A stretch of 64,000 nucleotides of DNA from NCBI GenBank assembly GCA_021604525.1, contig BQJD01000015.1, positions 18,660 through 82,659 on the forward strand, given 5' to 3'. Below the pieces are notes generated by a model. It was not told the DNA's origin, did no database searches, and saw only the letters and a list, made by a program, of their open reading frames with translations. Shown piece by piece: positions 8,696 to 17,179 of this stretch. Source of the DNA: a marine bacterium B5-7 (lineage in GTDB: Bacteria > Pseudomonadota > Gammaproteobacteria > Arenicellales > CAJQKF01). Each line of letters begins with the position of its first letter. The stretch's first letter is position 1. The position numbers and the translations under genes are program-made.

Positions 8696-9753
8696 GCAGG
8701 AGTTACTCCGGCGGCTTCGGCAGATGTTGATGCGTCGTCGGCCTGTGCGAATATCGCCTCCCCAAGGGCACCGAGGTCGGCGTTGCAGGAATTCGCCAGC
8801 CGACCCTTAACCGGCATATCGACGCGATGGATGGCGTCATCCAGCAGGCAACCGAGATACGCTGTTTTACCATCAGGTCCGGCGAAGGCCAGGCTCGAGA
8901 TATTGGCCAGACGGCGACCGGCTGCGTGATCGAGATGCGGCCGCCCCACTGCGTTATCGCGGTAGGCACGCTCGACCCATTCGAGATGATCCGGATCGAC
9001 ATCTTCCAGCACCGTCTCGACGCGGCCATTAGTATCGACTCGCAGCAGCCGATTGCTGATGATGCTGGTAATCCATAACGCACCGGATTGATCCATGGCG
9101 AGCCCATCAGGGAAATCGCCGGAGCCGAAACGGGCGACTGTGCGGCGGCTACCGAGACCACCGTTAGCATCTATGCTAAAGGCCGACAGTCGCCGCGCGA
9201 AGGTCTCGTTGACGAAAAGTGTCGAGCCGTCTTCAGCCAGCAGGCATTCATTGGTATAGCCGAGATCATCGGCCACGATGCGCGCGCCATCTTCATCCAT
9301 CAGCACGATGAAGCCGTCGCTGACATCCGCCCGGTAGGCCAGTGCACGTGGGCAACGGCGGGTACTGACTGTGATCCATAATCGCCCACGGTTATCGACA
9401 GTCACGAAGTTGGCTGGTGGCAGCGGTTCACCGTCCACTGCATCCAGAACCGTTTCAACCGAGCCATCGACGAACAAACGCAATATCGCGCCGCGAGTTT
9501 CACCAAGGTGGGCGATGAGGAAGGAGCCACCGGCTTCAAGTGCAATGCCGTTAGGTCGCAGTGATTCATCACCCAACGGATGACCTGCCTTCGCCAACAG
9601 GTGGCGAACGCTGCCGTCGGGGTGGATGATTGAGATGCCGCCGTTACCGCTCCAGTCCGGAACGAATACGCAGCCCGAACTGTGGGTGAGTACGCATTCA
9701 GGCCGATTGAGACCACTACCGATGCGGGTAAGACTGTCGAGATCAATCTGCAT
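8692..9753 (-). CDS. SMP-30/gluconolactonase-family lactone hydrolase
   Basis: The 353-residue protein is a six-bladed beta-propeller of the SMP-30/gluconolactonase type. Recognisable blades include RPECVLTHSSGCVFVPDW near the N-terminus, the PNGIALE strand, YTNECLLAEDGSTLFVNET and FPDGLAMDQSGALWITS, with Glu, Asn and Asp at metal-binding positions. Such enzymes open sugar lactones. It heads the operon that continues into the Gfo/Idh gene and GntR, divergent from the TctCBA transporter. That fits a role in preparing an imported lactone or a lactone made by the Gfo/Idh enzyme. No signal peptide is present, so it should be cytosolic. Confidence 0.88.
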   Translation of the reverse strand: MQIDLDSLTRIGSGLNRPECVLTHSSGCVFVPDWSGNGGISIIHPDGSVRHLLAKAGHPLGDESLRPNGIALEAGGSFLIAHLGETRGAILRLFVDGSVETVLDAVDGEPLPPANFVTVDNRGRLWITVSTRRCPRALAYRADVSDGFIVLMDEDGARIVADDLGYTNECLLAEDGSTLFVNETFARRLSAFSIDANGGLGSRRTVARFGSGDFPDGLAMDQSGALWITSIISNRLLRVDTNGRVETVLEDVDPDHLEWVERAYRDNAVGRPHLDHAAGRRLANISSLAFAGPDGKTAYLGCLLDDAIHRVDMPVKGRLANSCNADLGALGEAIFAQADDASTSAEAAGVTPA

Positions 9754-9867
9754 GGCGAATCAAATAACTTCCGGGCGATTCAATCACACTACATTCTCCG
9801 CACAAAATTTCACGCATTCCCATATTCACATTACTTCAAACAATGTCTTGCTAAAAAGCATCTGGCA

Positions 9868-9896
9868 ATCATAGGTCGGAATAATGGATTTGACAA
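9868..9896 (-). promoter_or_regulatory. Sigma-70-like promoter of the lactonase/Gfo-Idh operon
   Basis: Read on the minus strand, TTGTCA (9896-9891) and TATGAT (9873-9868) are 17 bases apart, five of six matches to each consensus box. The -35 box overlaps that of the opposite promoter. Confidence 0.65.
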
Positions 9897-9920
9897 TGTA
9901 TACGTAAACGTATCTATAAT
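9890..9920 (+). promoter_or_regulatory. Sigma-70-like promoter of tctCBA
   Basis: A perfect TTGACA (9890-9895) is followed after 19 bases by a perfect TATAAT (9915-9920). The spacer is longer than the optimal 17, which often marks regulated promoters. The palindrome 9900-9913 fills the spacer. Confidence 0.65.
9900..9913. promoter_or_regulatory. Candidate GntR operator
   Basis: ATACGT-AA-ACGTAT is a perfect palindrome with 6-base arms, similar in size and GT/AC core to FCD-GntR operators. It sits inside the tctC promoter spacer and abuts the -35 of the divergent promoter, so a bound dimer could repress both operons. Confidence 0.6.
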
Positions 9921-10069
9921 TCACCCACGTCGCCAGGTGATTAACGAAACAGATTTCGCGACCTGATGGAGCAAAACGTCAACGCTCGATGAGTTTCAAG
10001 CGGGATGCCTGCGACGAATAAATCAACATGATTACAACACGTTAAATATGATCTGAACAGGAGAACAGC

Positions 10070-11083
10070 ATGAAACGATTGATCACCCTGGCGAGCGTGG
10101 GACTATGGTCCCTGGGGCTCGTAACCCTTGCCGGCACGGCGGCAGCCGATTATCCAGAACGCGATATTACCAACGTGGTGGTATGGTCGGCGGGCGGCGG
10201 AACCGATGTCAGCAACCGCATAATCTCGGCGGAGATGGAACAGTTCCTGCCGGTGCGCATCAATGTCACCAACAAGCCGGGCGGGGTTGCCGGCTCCATC
10301 GGCATGAGTTACGTGCATGGTCGTCCGGCTGACGGCTACACCATCGTCGGCCTGTCGGAGTCGTGTGTCACGGCTGGCGTGCAGGGCGGCTGGGATCAGA
10401 AAATGGACGTCTGGTATCCGTTCATCGTCGGTGGTTCACCGGATCTCATTTCGGTCACTGCCGATGCGCCGTATCAAAATCTGAAAGAACTGGTTGAAGC
10501 CGCACGCAGCAATCCCGGCAGCATCAAGGCCGCCGCCAGCGGCGCCGGCTCGATCCACCACCTGAATTTGCTGGCGTTGATGAAAGGCACCGGCGCACAA
10601 ATGAGCTTCATTCCCTACGCCGGTTCGGCACCTGCACAGAACGCCGCCATGACCGGCGAGGTCAGTGTAGTGGTCACCTCGCTGGCGGAACAGCAACAGT
10701 TGCTGAAAGGCGGCAAATTGCGAGCCTTGGGCATGCTGGTGCCGGATGCCTTTACGGTCGATGGCGTCGGCGATATCCCATCAGCCTTCACCGCCTACCC
10801 TGAGTTGTCCGAGCATCTACCTATCAGCCAGGCGATTGGCATGGCAGTGCGCAACGATGTGCCTGATGAGGTCAAAACCGTACTCTCGGATGCTTTCACC
10901 AAGGCGCTGGCCACCGATAAGGTCAAGCAGTGGGCGGCTGATAACTACTACGTGCTGTCGGGCAAAACCGGCGATGCCGCAAGCGAGGAATTCGCACGGC
11001 TTGAAAGCCTGTTTGCCTGGACCCTGCATGATCTCGGAGCGGCCAAGCTCGATCCATCCACCCTCGGTATTGCCAAACCGTAG
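10070..11083 (+). CDS. tctC: Tripartite tricarboxylate transporter substrate-binding protein (TctC/Bug)
   Basis: The 337-residue protein has a signal peptide ending near AAA-DYP (residue 26) and the Bug-family fold: the first-strand VVVWSAGGGTDVSNR, NKPGGVAGSIGM, and PADGYTIVG. Bug proteins bind organic acids in the periplasm and hand them to TctA/TctB. AGGAG is well placed before the ATG. It is first in the tctCBA operon, followed by a strong hairpin at 11095-11132. The association with DUF1537 kinase and aldolase genes suggests a sugar acid as ligand. Confidence 0.93.
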   Translation: MKRLITLASVGLWSLGLVTLAGTAAADYPERDITNVVVWSAGGGTDVSNRIISAEMEQFLPVRINVTNKPGGVAGSIGMSYVHGRPADGYTIVGLSESCVTAGVQGGWDQKMDVWYPFIVGGSPDLISVTADAPYQNLKELVEAARSNPGSIKAAASGAGSIHHLNLLALMKGTGAQMSFIPYAGSAPAQNAAMTGEVSVVVTSLAEQQQLLKGGKLRALGMLVPDAFTVDGVGDIPSAFTAYPELSEHLPISQAIGMAVRNDVPDEVKTVLSDAFTKALATDKVKQWAADNYYVLSGKTGDAASEEFARLESLFAWTLHDLGAAKLDPSTLGIAKP

Positions 11084-11094
11084 ATTAAGTACAA

Positions 11095-11132
11095 GGTAAC
11101 GACAACCGCAACCGCTGAAGGTTGTCGTTACC
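11095..11132 (+). promoter_or_regulatory. 13-bp perfect hairpin between tctC and tctB
   Basis: GGTAACGACAACC (11095-11107) pairs perfectly with 11120-11132 around a 12-base loop. There is no T-tract, so it probably stabilises the 3' end of tctC mRNA or tempers read-through, giving more binding protein than membrane subunit. Confidence 0.75.
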
Positions 11133-11152
11133 ACTACGGGGAAAAATGATTC

Positions 11153-11923
11153 ATGGACAAGCAAACAGATCAGATTAAGGGCCTACGCAGAAAAGACTTC
11201 TGGACTGCACTGGTACTGATCGGGTTATCGCTTGCAATGTTGATGGAGGTATCTGGATACCCCATAACCGACAGCTACGGCGGCGTGCAGAATGTCTGGT
11301 ATGTCTCACCGGCGCTTTTCCCGTTACTGGTGTCGCTGGCCTTGCTGTTGTTGTCATTGGTGTTGCTAACCAAATCGATTATCAGCGGCGGTGCCAGGGA
11401 GGCCTTGCGGCGTCTCGGTTCGGCAAACAAATCAAACTTATCGGTTGAGGCGAGCCAAGCGGAATCTCGGACGCGGGTGCGTTTCTGGACGATACTCACG
11501 GTACTTGTTTGTTACGTCTACGGACTGGTGCCGGCAATGGATTTTATTGTTGCCTCGGTGCTGTTCCTGAATGTATTCATCGGCAATTTCTATCTCGAAA
11601 TTGACCGGCCGTTGAATTTGCCAATACTGATCCTGGTGGCTATGGCGGTCGTGGGGCTGGCACAAACCCTTGGCTGGTTGCCGGATCAAGGCGACCTGTT
11701 CGACTGGCTTGGCCTTGTCATGATCCTGGTGATAGCGGGTTATTTTTTCTCGCGCAGTGGGGAGCGTTTCAAGGTGGCGCGGGTTTTCACGGTCAGCCTC
11801 ATCACGGTATTACTGGTCGCGCCGCTGTTTCGATTTGTGTTGCTGGTACCGTTGCCCCATGAAGGGCTGGTTATCGGCTGGATGGACTCGGTTCGTTACC
11901 TGCTACGCAGCATCATTGGATAG
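11153..11923 (+). CDS. tctB: Tripartite tricarboxylate transporter small membrane subunit (TctB)
   Basis: The 256-residue protein has an early membrane segment (ALVLIGLSLAMLMEVSGYPI), a second at about 60-85, and a hydrophobic C-terminal half with several helices. This matches the poorly conserved TctB subunit, though it is longer than the usual 140-170 residues because of extra C-terminal helices. A GGGGA site lies upstream of the ATG. It lies between tctC and tctA, which secures the call. Confidence 0.85.
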   Translation: MDKQTDQIKGLRRKDFWTALVLIGLSLAMLMEVSGYPITDSYGGVQNVWYVSPALFPLLVSLALLLLSLVLLTKSIISGGAREALRRLGSANKSNLSVEASQAESRTRVRFWTILTVLVCYVYGLVPAMDFIVASVLFLNVFIGNFYLEIDRPLNLPILILVAMAVVGLAQTLGWLPDQGDLFDWLGLVMILVIAGYFFSRSGERFKVARVFTVSLITVLLVAPLFRFVLLVPLPHEGLVIGWMDSVRYLLRSIIG

Positions 11924-11937
11924 CAAGTATCACCGAT

Positions 11938-13479
11938 ATGGAACTGGCATCCCGATTCGCAGATTTTTTCGTCATATTGGTCACCCTGCTGTCCGATCCG
12001 GCTAACTGGGTTGTGCTCATGGGTGCCAGCATTCTTGGCATCGTATTTGGTGCACTGCCGGGACTGACGGCAACCCTCGGGGTTGCCCTGCTGACCACCC
12101 TGACCTACGGCATGCCGCTCGATACGGCATTGATTGCCCTGCTGGGATTGTATGTCGGGGCAATTTACGGCGGCAGTTTTCCGTCCATTCTCATCAATAT
12201 CCCTGGAACCGCCGCGTCGGCGGCAACAGCGATGGATGGTTATCCCATGGCGCAGCGCGGCGAGGGTGCACGTGCCCTTGGTCTGTCTACCACGGCGTCG
12301 TTCCTCGGCACCGTGATCGGCATGTTGTGCCTGGTGGCAATCGCACCGATCATCGCCAACTTCGCGTTGAAATTCACTTCATACGAATTCTTTTTACTGG
12401 CGCTGTTTGGCATCGTCATCAGCGGTACCCTGACGAGTACAGACCTGGTTTACAAGGGCTGGATCAGCGGTCTGCTTGGCCTGGCGCTGGCCTGTATCGG
12501 TCGCGACCGGCTGCAATTTTTTCCGCGCTTCACCTTCGACTTGTCTGTGCTTGAAAGTGGCATCGAGGTGGTGCCGGTTCTCATTGGCGCATTCGGCATT
12601 CCGCAGATAATTCGGGTCTTGAGTGATGGCGAGGTTCTGGCGCGACCCAAAAATTTCGGCCGGATACTGCCCGAACTAAAGACCATCAGCGCCAATTTCA
12701 AACATATTGTGCGGTCCGCCATGATCGGCGTCGGCATTGGTTCGGTGCCTGGTGTGGGTGAGGATATTGCCGGCTGGGTGTCCTACGGCGCGGCGCGAAA
12801 CACATCGAAGCATCCGGAGCGTTTCGGCCGCGGTGAGCCGGCCGGGTTGGTCAGCTCCGAGACGGCCAACAATTCGTGCATCGGTGGTGCACTGATTCCA
12901 CTTCTGACCCTCGGTATTCCAGGCAGTCCGCCGGCTGCAATGCTGCTTGGCGCACTGATGTTGCATGGCGTCAATCCTGGTCCGATGATCGGCTTCGAAC
13001 GTCCGGGTTTCCTGCTCGAAGTCACCGCGATTTTATTGCTGGCATCATTCGCCATGTGGATTAACGGCATGCTGCTGGCGCGTCAGGTGGTACGGCTACT
13101 GGCGGTTCCGGCGTCGATATTCCTGCCTATCGTCGCACTGATGTGCGTGTTGGGTTCCTACGCCCTCGGTCTCAATATGGTCAATTTGTATCTGATGGTA
13201 CCGATGGGAATCGTCGCCTACCTGCTGGTACGCATGGAGTATCCCATCGCACCACTGGTTATCGGGGTGATTCTCGGGCCCATGGCGGACGAGAATCTGC
13301 GTCGTGCGCTAATGGTTTCCGATGGCTCGCTGGTACCGTTCTTTACGCGCCCCGTGGCGCTGATCCTGGTGACAGTAATTGTCCTGACCTTATTGTCACA
13401 GGTGCCGTTTGTGCGACGTCTGACAGGACGATTGATCGGCGTGATCGGCCATGTGTTCAAGCGGGGTACGGGATCTTGA
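11938..13479 (+). CDS. tctA: Tripartite tricarboxylate transporter large membrane subunit (TctA)
   Basis: The 513-residue, highly hydrophobic protein carries the TctA signatures: GALPGLTATLGVALLTTLTY near residues 38-57, YGGSFPSILINIPGTAASAA near 75-95, and a repeated inverted half with GIPGSPPAAMLLGALMLHG near 323-341. It forms the ion-coupled channel of the tripartite system. It follows tctB by 14 bases. Length is normal for the family. Confidence 0.95.
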   Translation: MELASRFADFFVILVTLLSDPANWVVLMGASILGIVFGALPGLTATLGVALLTTLTYGMPLDTALIALLGLYVGAIYGGSFPSILINIPGTAASAATAMDGYPMAQRGEGARALGLSTTASFLGTVIGMLCLVAIAPIIANFALKFTSYEFFLLALFGIVISGTLTSTDLVYKGWISGLLGLALACIGRDRLQFFPRFTFDLSVLESGIEVVPVLIGAFGIPQIIRVLSDGEVLARPKNFGRILPELKTISANFKHIVRSAMIGVGIGSVPGVGEDIAGWVSYGAARNTSKHPERFGRGEPAGLVSSETANNSCIGGALIPLLTLGIPGSPPAAMLLGALMLHGVNPGPMIGFERPGFLLEVTAILLLASFAMWINGMLLARQVVRLLAVPASIFLPIVALMCVLGSYALGLNMVNLYLMVPMGIVAYLLVRMEYPIAPLVIGVILGPMADENLRRALMVSDGSLVPFFTRPVALILVTVIVLTLLSQVPFVRRLTGRLIGVIGHVFKRGTGS

Positions 13480-13516
13480 TTCAGATCGGTACGATCCAAA
13501 TGACGCGGCCACTAAT

Positions 13517-13532
13517 GTGATTCGTAAATCAC
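13517..13532. promoter_or_regulatory. Palindrome upstream of the dehydrogenase gene
   Basis: GTGATT-CGTA-AATCAC is a perfect 6-base-arm inverted repeat in the 114-base gap between tctA and the isopropylmalate-dehydrogenase-like gene. Its sequence differs from the palindrome at 9900-9913, so a different regulator or a weak hairpin is possible. Confidence 0.3.
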
Positions 13533-13593
13533 GCGGACGAATTACAATGTCACCTTCTAACAATTTCCCGTTTGTTAATGGATTTGTCTTTCA

Positions 13594-14697
13594 ATGAGCA
13601 ATAAAAAACAGCGTGTCGCGGTGATTCGTGGCGACGGTATCGGTGTTGATGTCACCGATGCAGCCCTGGCGGTTGTCGATGCTGCGCTGGTACGTATCGG
13701 CGGTGATCGTCTCGATTACGACTATCTCGAAACCGGCGCCGGTTATTATCGCGATCACGGTGTCGATGTCGCGCCAGGCGCGGAAGCAGCTATGGATGAC
13801 GCTGATGCCATATTTCTCGGTGCCATCGGCCTACCGGGCGTCCGTTACCCGGACGGCACCGAGATCTCGCCACATCTGCGCATACGCAATCGTCTTGGAC
13901 TTTATGCCGGGGTTCGTCCGGTCAAGGCTTATCCCAACTCGCCAAGGCGATTGGCTGATCCGCGTGCTGCCGATATCGACATGATTATCCTGCGTGAATC
14001 GACCGAGGGTCTTTTTTATTCGGCCTCAGTGCTCGAGCAGCGTGATATCTGCACCGATGATGAAGTCCGGGATGTGTTGCGGATCACCCGGCCGACTACC
14101 GAAAAACTCCACGACTTCGCTTTTAATCTGGCGCGTCGCCGTAAACAGCGTGGCGGGCGCGGTCATGTGACCTGTGTCGACAAGGCCAATGTGTTTCGTT
14201 CCATGGCATTTTTTCGCAAGATCTTCGACGAACGGGCCGTGGCCTTTGGCGATATCGAACGCGGCTACAATTATGTCGATGCCCAGGCGCTTGATATGGT
14301 GCGGCGGCCGTGGGAATTCGATGTACTGGTTATGGAGAATATGTTCGGCGATATCCTGTCCGACCTCGCCGGTGGACTGGTGGGCGGTATGGGGATGGCG
14401 GCCTGCGCCGAGATCGGTGATCATCACGGCCTGTTTCAACCGGCCCATGGCAGCGCACCGGATATTGCCGGCGAAGATCGAGCCAACCCGCTGGCTGCGA
14501 TTCTTTCCGGCGTGTTGATGCTGGATTACCTGGCTGAGCGTAGCGGTGAAGCCGTCTTCGCAGATGCCGCGAAGCTGATCGATTCGTCAGTGAACGCGGG
14601 CTTTTCGGCGGGTCGTTTGCGGCCCATTGAATTCGGTGGTGACCAGGGCACCAGGACCCTGACCCGGGAATTGGTCGATATTGTTCAAAGTAAATAA
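13594..14697 (+). CDS. Isocitrate/isopropylmalate-type beta-decarboxylating dehydrogenase
   Basis: The 367-residue enzyme has the family landmarks: [18 protein letters not shown] at the N-terminus, [10 protein letters not shown] near 133-142, VDKANVFR near 192-199, and the NAD-binding [17 protein letters not shown] near 287-303. These enzymes oxidise a hydroxyl beta to a carboxylate, often with decarboxylation (isocitrate, 3-isopropylmalate, tartrate). It is not next to leuCD, so leucine synthesis is unlikely. Beside a DUF1537 kinase and an OtnC-like aldolase, it may oxidise C3 of a tetronate or its phosphate, the job done by PdxA2 or by dehydrogenase plus isomerase in known pathways. That assignment is inference. 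Confidence 0.88.
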   Translation: MSNKKQRVAVIRGDGIGVDVTDAALAVVDAALVRIGGDRLDYDYLETGAGYYRDHGVDVAPGAEAAMDDADAIFLGAIGLPGVRYPDGTEISPHLRIRNRLGLYAGVRPVKAYPNSPRRLADPRAADIDMIILRESTEGLFYSASVLEQRDICTDDEVRDVLRITRPTTEKLHDFAFNLARRRKQRGGRGHVTCVDKANVFRSMAFFRKIFDERAVAFGDIERGYNYVDAQALDMVRRPWEFDVLVMENMFGDILSDLAGGLVGGMGMAACAEIGDHHGLFQPAHGSAPDIAGEDRANPLAAILSGVLMLDYLAERSGEAVFADAAKLIDSSVNAGFSAGRLRPIEFGGDQGTRTLTRELVDIVQSK

Positions 14698-14744
14698 ACA
14701 GGCATGACCAGGCGGCCAGATGCTGATTTCATGAGTAGCCATAA

Positions 14745-16073
14745 ATGAGCGTGCTGCTTGGTGCCATTGCCGACGACTTTACCGGTGCAAGTGATCTCGC
14801 CAGCACCCTGGTCAAGGGGGGTATGCGCACGGTTCAGGTGATCGGCGTGCCCGCCGATGATAACGATATGGGCAATGTGATGAATAATGCGGAGGCGGTT
14901 GTGGTGGCGCTGAAAACCCGCAGCACGCCGGTCGTCGACGCGGTACGTGAATCCCTCGCTGCGCTCAACTGGCTCAAAGGGCTTGGCACGGAGAAATTTT
15001 TCTTCAAATATTGTTCGACCTTTGATTCCACCAGCGACGGTAATATCGGCCCGGTCGCCGATGCCTTGCTCGATGCCCTCGATGACGACCTTGCCTTGAT
15101 CTGTCCGGCCTTCCCCGCCAATAAACGCAGCATTTATCAAGGCTACCTGTTTGTGGGCGATCAGTTACTGGAAGAATCATCGATGCGTAACCATCCGTTG
15201 ACTCCCATGCGTGATTCGAATCTCATCCGCCTGATGCAGGCACAGTCGCAGCGCCCGGTGGCTCTAGTGCCTTACGGCGTGGTCAGGCAGGGTGTTGATG
15301 CAGTAAAAACAGCCTTTGGGGACCTCAAGGGACGATCCGGATATGCTGTGGTCGACGCTATTGACGATGCTGATTTGTCGGTTATCGGGCGAGCCGCGGC
15401 GGATCACCGACTGATAACCGGCGGCTCCGGCGTGGCCATCGGCGTTGCCGAAAATTTCCGCAATAGCGGCCGACTGACGGGAACCGTGACGGATTTTCAC
15501 AGCCTGCCCCATGGTCGTTCGCTGGTACTTGCCGGCAGTTGTTCCGAAACGACCCGTGGCCAGATCGCCCACAGCATGCAGCACTGGCCGGCGTATCGCA
15601 TCGACACCGGATCATTACTCCTGGATACTGCCGATACGACCACGGCGATCGAGGTTGCGGTCGAGATGGCGCTGCAACAATTCGATGCAGCACCGCCTGA
15701 AACCCCATTCCTGATATACAGTTCAGCGGATCCGGTGGAGGTCGAACGTATCCAGCTTGCCCTTGGCCGCGATGCCGCTGGCGTGTTGGTGGAATCTATC
15801 CTCGCCGGCATTGCCCGTGAGGTGCTTGATCGAGGTGTTAATCGGCTGGTGGTCGCCGGTGGCGAAACCTCTGGCGCGGTGGTCTCGGCGCTTGGTATCA
15901 AAGCCCTTGAGATCGGCGCGGAGATCGATCCGGGCGTACCCTGGACCCGGGCCACTATACGCAGCCGAAAGCTGGGGCAAGTCGATATCGCCCTGGCACT
16001 GAAGTCCGGCAATTTCGGCCAGGTCGATTTCTTCGAACGTGCCTTTGATCAACTCGCCGGGTACTTGGGATGA
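14745..16073 (+). CDS. otnK: DUF1537 four-carbon acid sugar kinase (OtnK-like)
   Basis: The 442-residue protein starts LLGAIADDFTGASDLASTLV, the diagnostic ADDFTGA motif of DUF1537 kinases, followed by YCSTFDSTSDGNIGPVADAL near 88-107. The C-terminal nucleotide-binding domain has VVAGGETSGAVVSALGI near 370-386. Characterised members (OtnK, DtnK) phosphorylate 3-oxo-tetronate or threonate at O4. The stop overlaps the next gene by four bases (ATGA), coupling it to the decarboxylase/aldolase. The subtype is chosen from that OtnC-like neighbour. Confidence 0.92.
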   Translation: MSVLLGAIADDFTGASDLASTLVKGGMRTVQVIGVPADDNDMGNVMNNAEAVVVALKTRSTPVVDAVRESLAALNWLKGLGTEKFFFKYCSTFDSTSDGNIGPVADALLDALDDDLALICPAFPANKRSIYQGYLFVGDQLLEESSMRNHPLTPMRDSNLIRLMQAQSQRPVALVPYGVVRQGVDAVKTAFGDLKGRSGYAVVDAIDDADLSVIGRAAADHRLITGGSGVAIGVAENFRNSGRLTGTVTDFHSLPHGRSLVLAGSCSETTRGQIAHSMQHWPAYRIDTGSLLLDTADTTTAIEVAVEMALQQFDAAPPETPFLIYSSADPVEVERIQLALGRDAAGVLVESILAGIAREVLDRGVNRLVVAGGETSGAVVSALGIKALEIGAEIDPGVPWTRATIRSRKLGQVDIALALKSGNFGQVDFFERAFDQLAGYLG

Positions 16074-16699
16074 ATCTTGCCGCCTTACGTGAATCGATTT
16101 GCCGCATGGGTGAATCGTTGTTCAATCGCTCTCTCACCTTCGGCAGCGCCGGCAATATCAGTGTACGACTGGACGATGGTGGCTTGCTGGTCACACCCAC
16201 CGGGGCCTCGTTGGGCAATCTCGATCCGGCCCGCCTGTCGCGGCTCGATTCGAACGGACAATTGGTCGATGGAGACAAGCCCACCAAGGAAGATTTCCTG
16301 CATCGCGAGATGTATCGACAGCGAGCCGATGCCGGTGCGGTGGTGCATCTTCATGCCACCCATTCGGTGGCGGTAAGTTGTCTCGCCGATGTCGATCCGA
16401 CCAATGTATTGCCACCGATCACGGCCTACTACGTCATGCGCGTCGGCACCCTGCCGCTGGTTCCCTATCATCCGCCGGGCGATGTCGATCTCGCTCGCGC
16501 GGTGGGCGAGATGGCCTCGAGTCACCACGCAGTGCTGCTTGCCAATCATGGACCGGTGGTGGCCGGCAGATGCCTTGAGGATGCGGTATATGCCAGCGAG
16601 GAACTCGAGGAAACCGCCAAGCTGTATCTGTTGTTGCGGGGCATGCCGTTGCGGCCGCTGACCGCCGAACAGGTGGCACGGCTGACACGCCGTAATTGA
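16070..16699 (+). CDS. otnC: Class II aldolase/adducin-family decarboxylase (OtnC-like)
   Basis: The 209-residue protein belongs to the fuculose-phosphate aldolase family. GNISVRLDDGGLLVTPTG binds phosphate, VHLHATHS carries the first zinc His pair, and LANHGPVVAG the third His. OtnC members decarboxylate 3-oxo-tetronate 4-phosphate to dihydroxyacetone phosphate. Coupling to a DUF1537 kinase gene by an ATGA overlap is the standard otnKC arrangement. A generic sugar-phosphate aldolase is the main alternative. Confidence 0.9.
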   Translation: MNLAALRESICRMGESLFNRSLTFGSAGNISVRLDDGGLLVTPTGASLGNLDPARLSRLDSNGQLVDGDKPTKEDFLHREMYRQRADAGAVVHLHATHSVAVSCLADVDPTNVLPPITAYYVMRVGTLPLVPYHPPGDVDLARAVGEMASSHHAVLLANHGPVVAGRCLEDAVYASEELEETAKLYLLLRGMPLRPLTAEQVARLTRRN

Positions 16700-16779
16700 C
16701 CCTGTCGATTGCAATGATACCGATGCCGGGGTAGTCTCATCTGCGACGGATTCCTCGTAAACTTTTAAGGAGGCCGAAC

Positions 16780-16977
16780 ATGTCCGCATCGCTTTCCCCT
16801 GCTCCCCTTGATACCACCGCCCTCAACGAGATCAAGCACCTCGAAGAAGAAATCGGCAGCGTAGTGGTGGCCCTTGAGCCCATGCCGGCTTACGCCAATC
16901 TCGATAACGATCAACTACAACGCTTACGAGAGACAGAGCAGCGTCTCGGCGTGGTGATGGTCGCCTACGATAGCTGA
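16780..16977 (+). CDS. Small conserved-looking protein of unknown function
   Basis: A 65-residue ORF is preceded by a near-perfect ribosome-binding site, AAGGAGG at 16767-16773, six bases before the ATG. The protein is acidic and mostly helical in appearance (HLEEEIGSVVVALEPM, then LQRLRETEQRLGVVMVAYD), with no signal peptide or Cys. I do not recognise a family. It lies between the otnKC genes and a glutamine-synthetase-like gene on the same strand. Confidence 0.65.
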   Translation: MSASLSPAPLDTTALNEIKHLEEEIGSVVVALEPMPAYANLDNDQLQRLRETEQRLGVVMVAYDS

Positions 16978-17179
16978 CCTTTTCGATATATGACCTTGGC
17001 GTGTGACGGCAAGGACCTCATCCTGCCTGGCCTGATCAAACGGGTATCCTCCGCCGGATGATAACCGGATGTAAGTGATACGGTCGTCGTATTTTAGGTG
17101 CCGGGCTGATGAATTTTCTCCTTTCAAGACGCGGCCTTCCTGCTATGCTTCGCTTTTTAAATCCGGTTAAGGCGACGCC

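Larger units (their letters stand above)
9754..10069. other. Divergent control region, lactonase operon versus TctCBA
   Basis: These 316 bases hold both promoters (9868-9896 minus, 9890-9920 plus) and the palindrome 9900-9913. A leader of about 140 bases precedes tctC. I see no gene in the leader. Confidence 0.75.

Noticed and set aside
16085..16789. 234-residue minus-strand frame
   Set aside because: It lies opposite the otnC-like gene, which has clear zinc and phosphate motifs.
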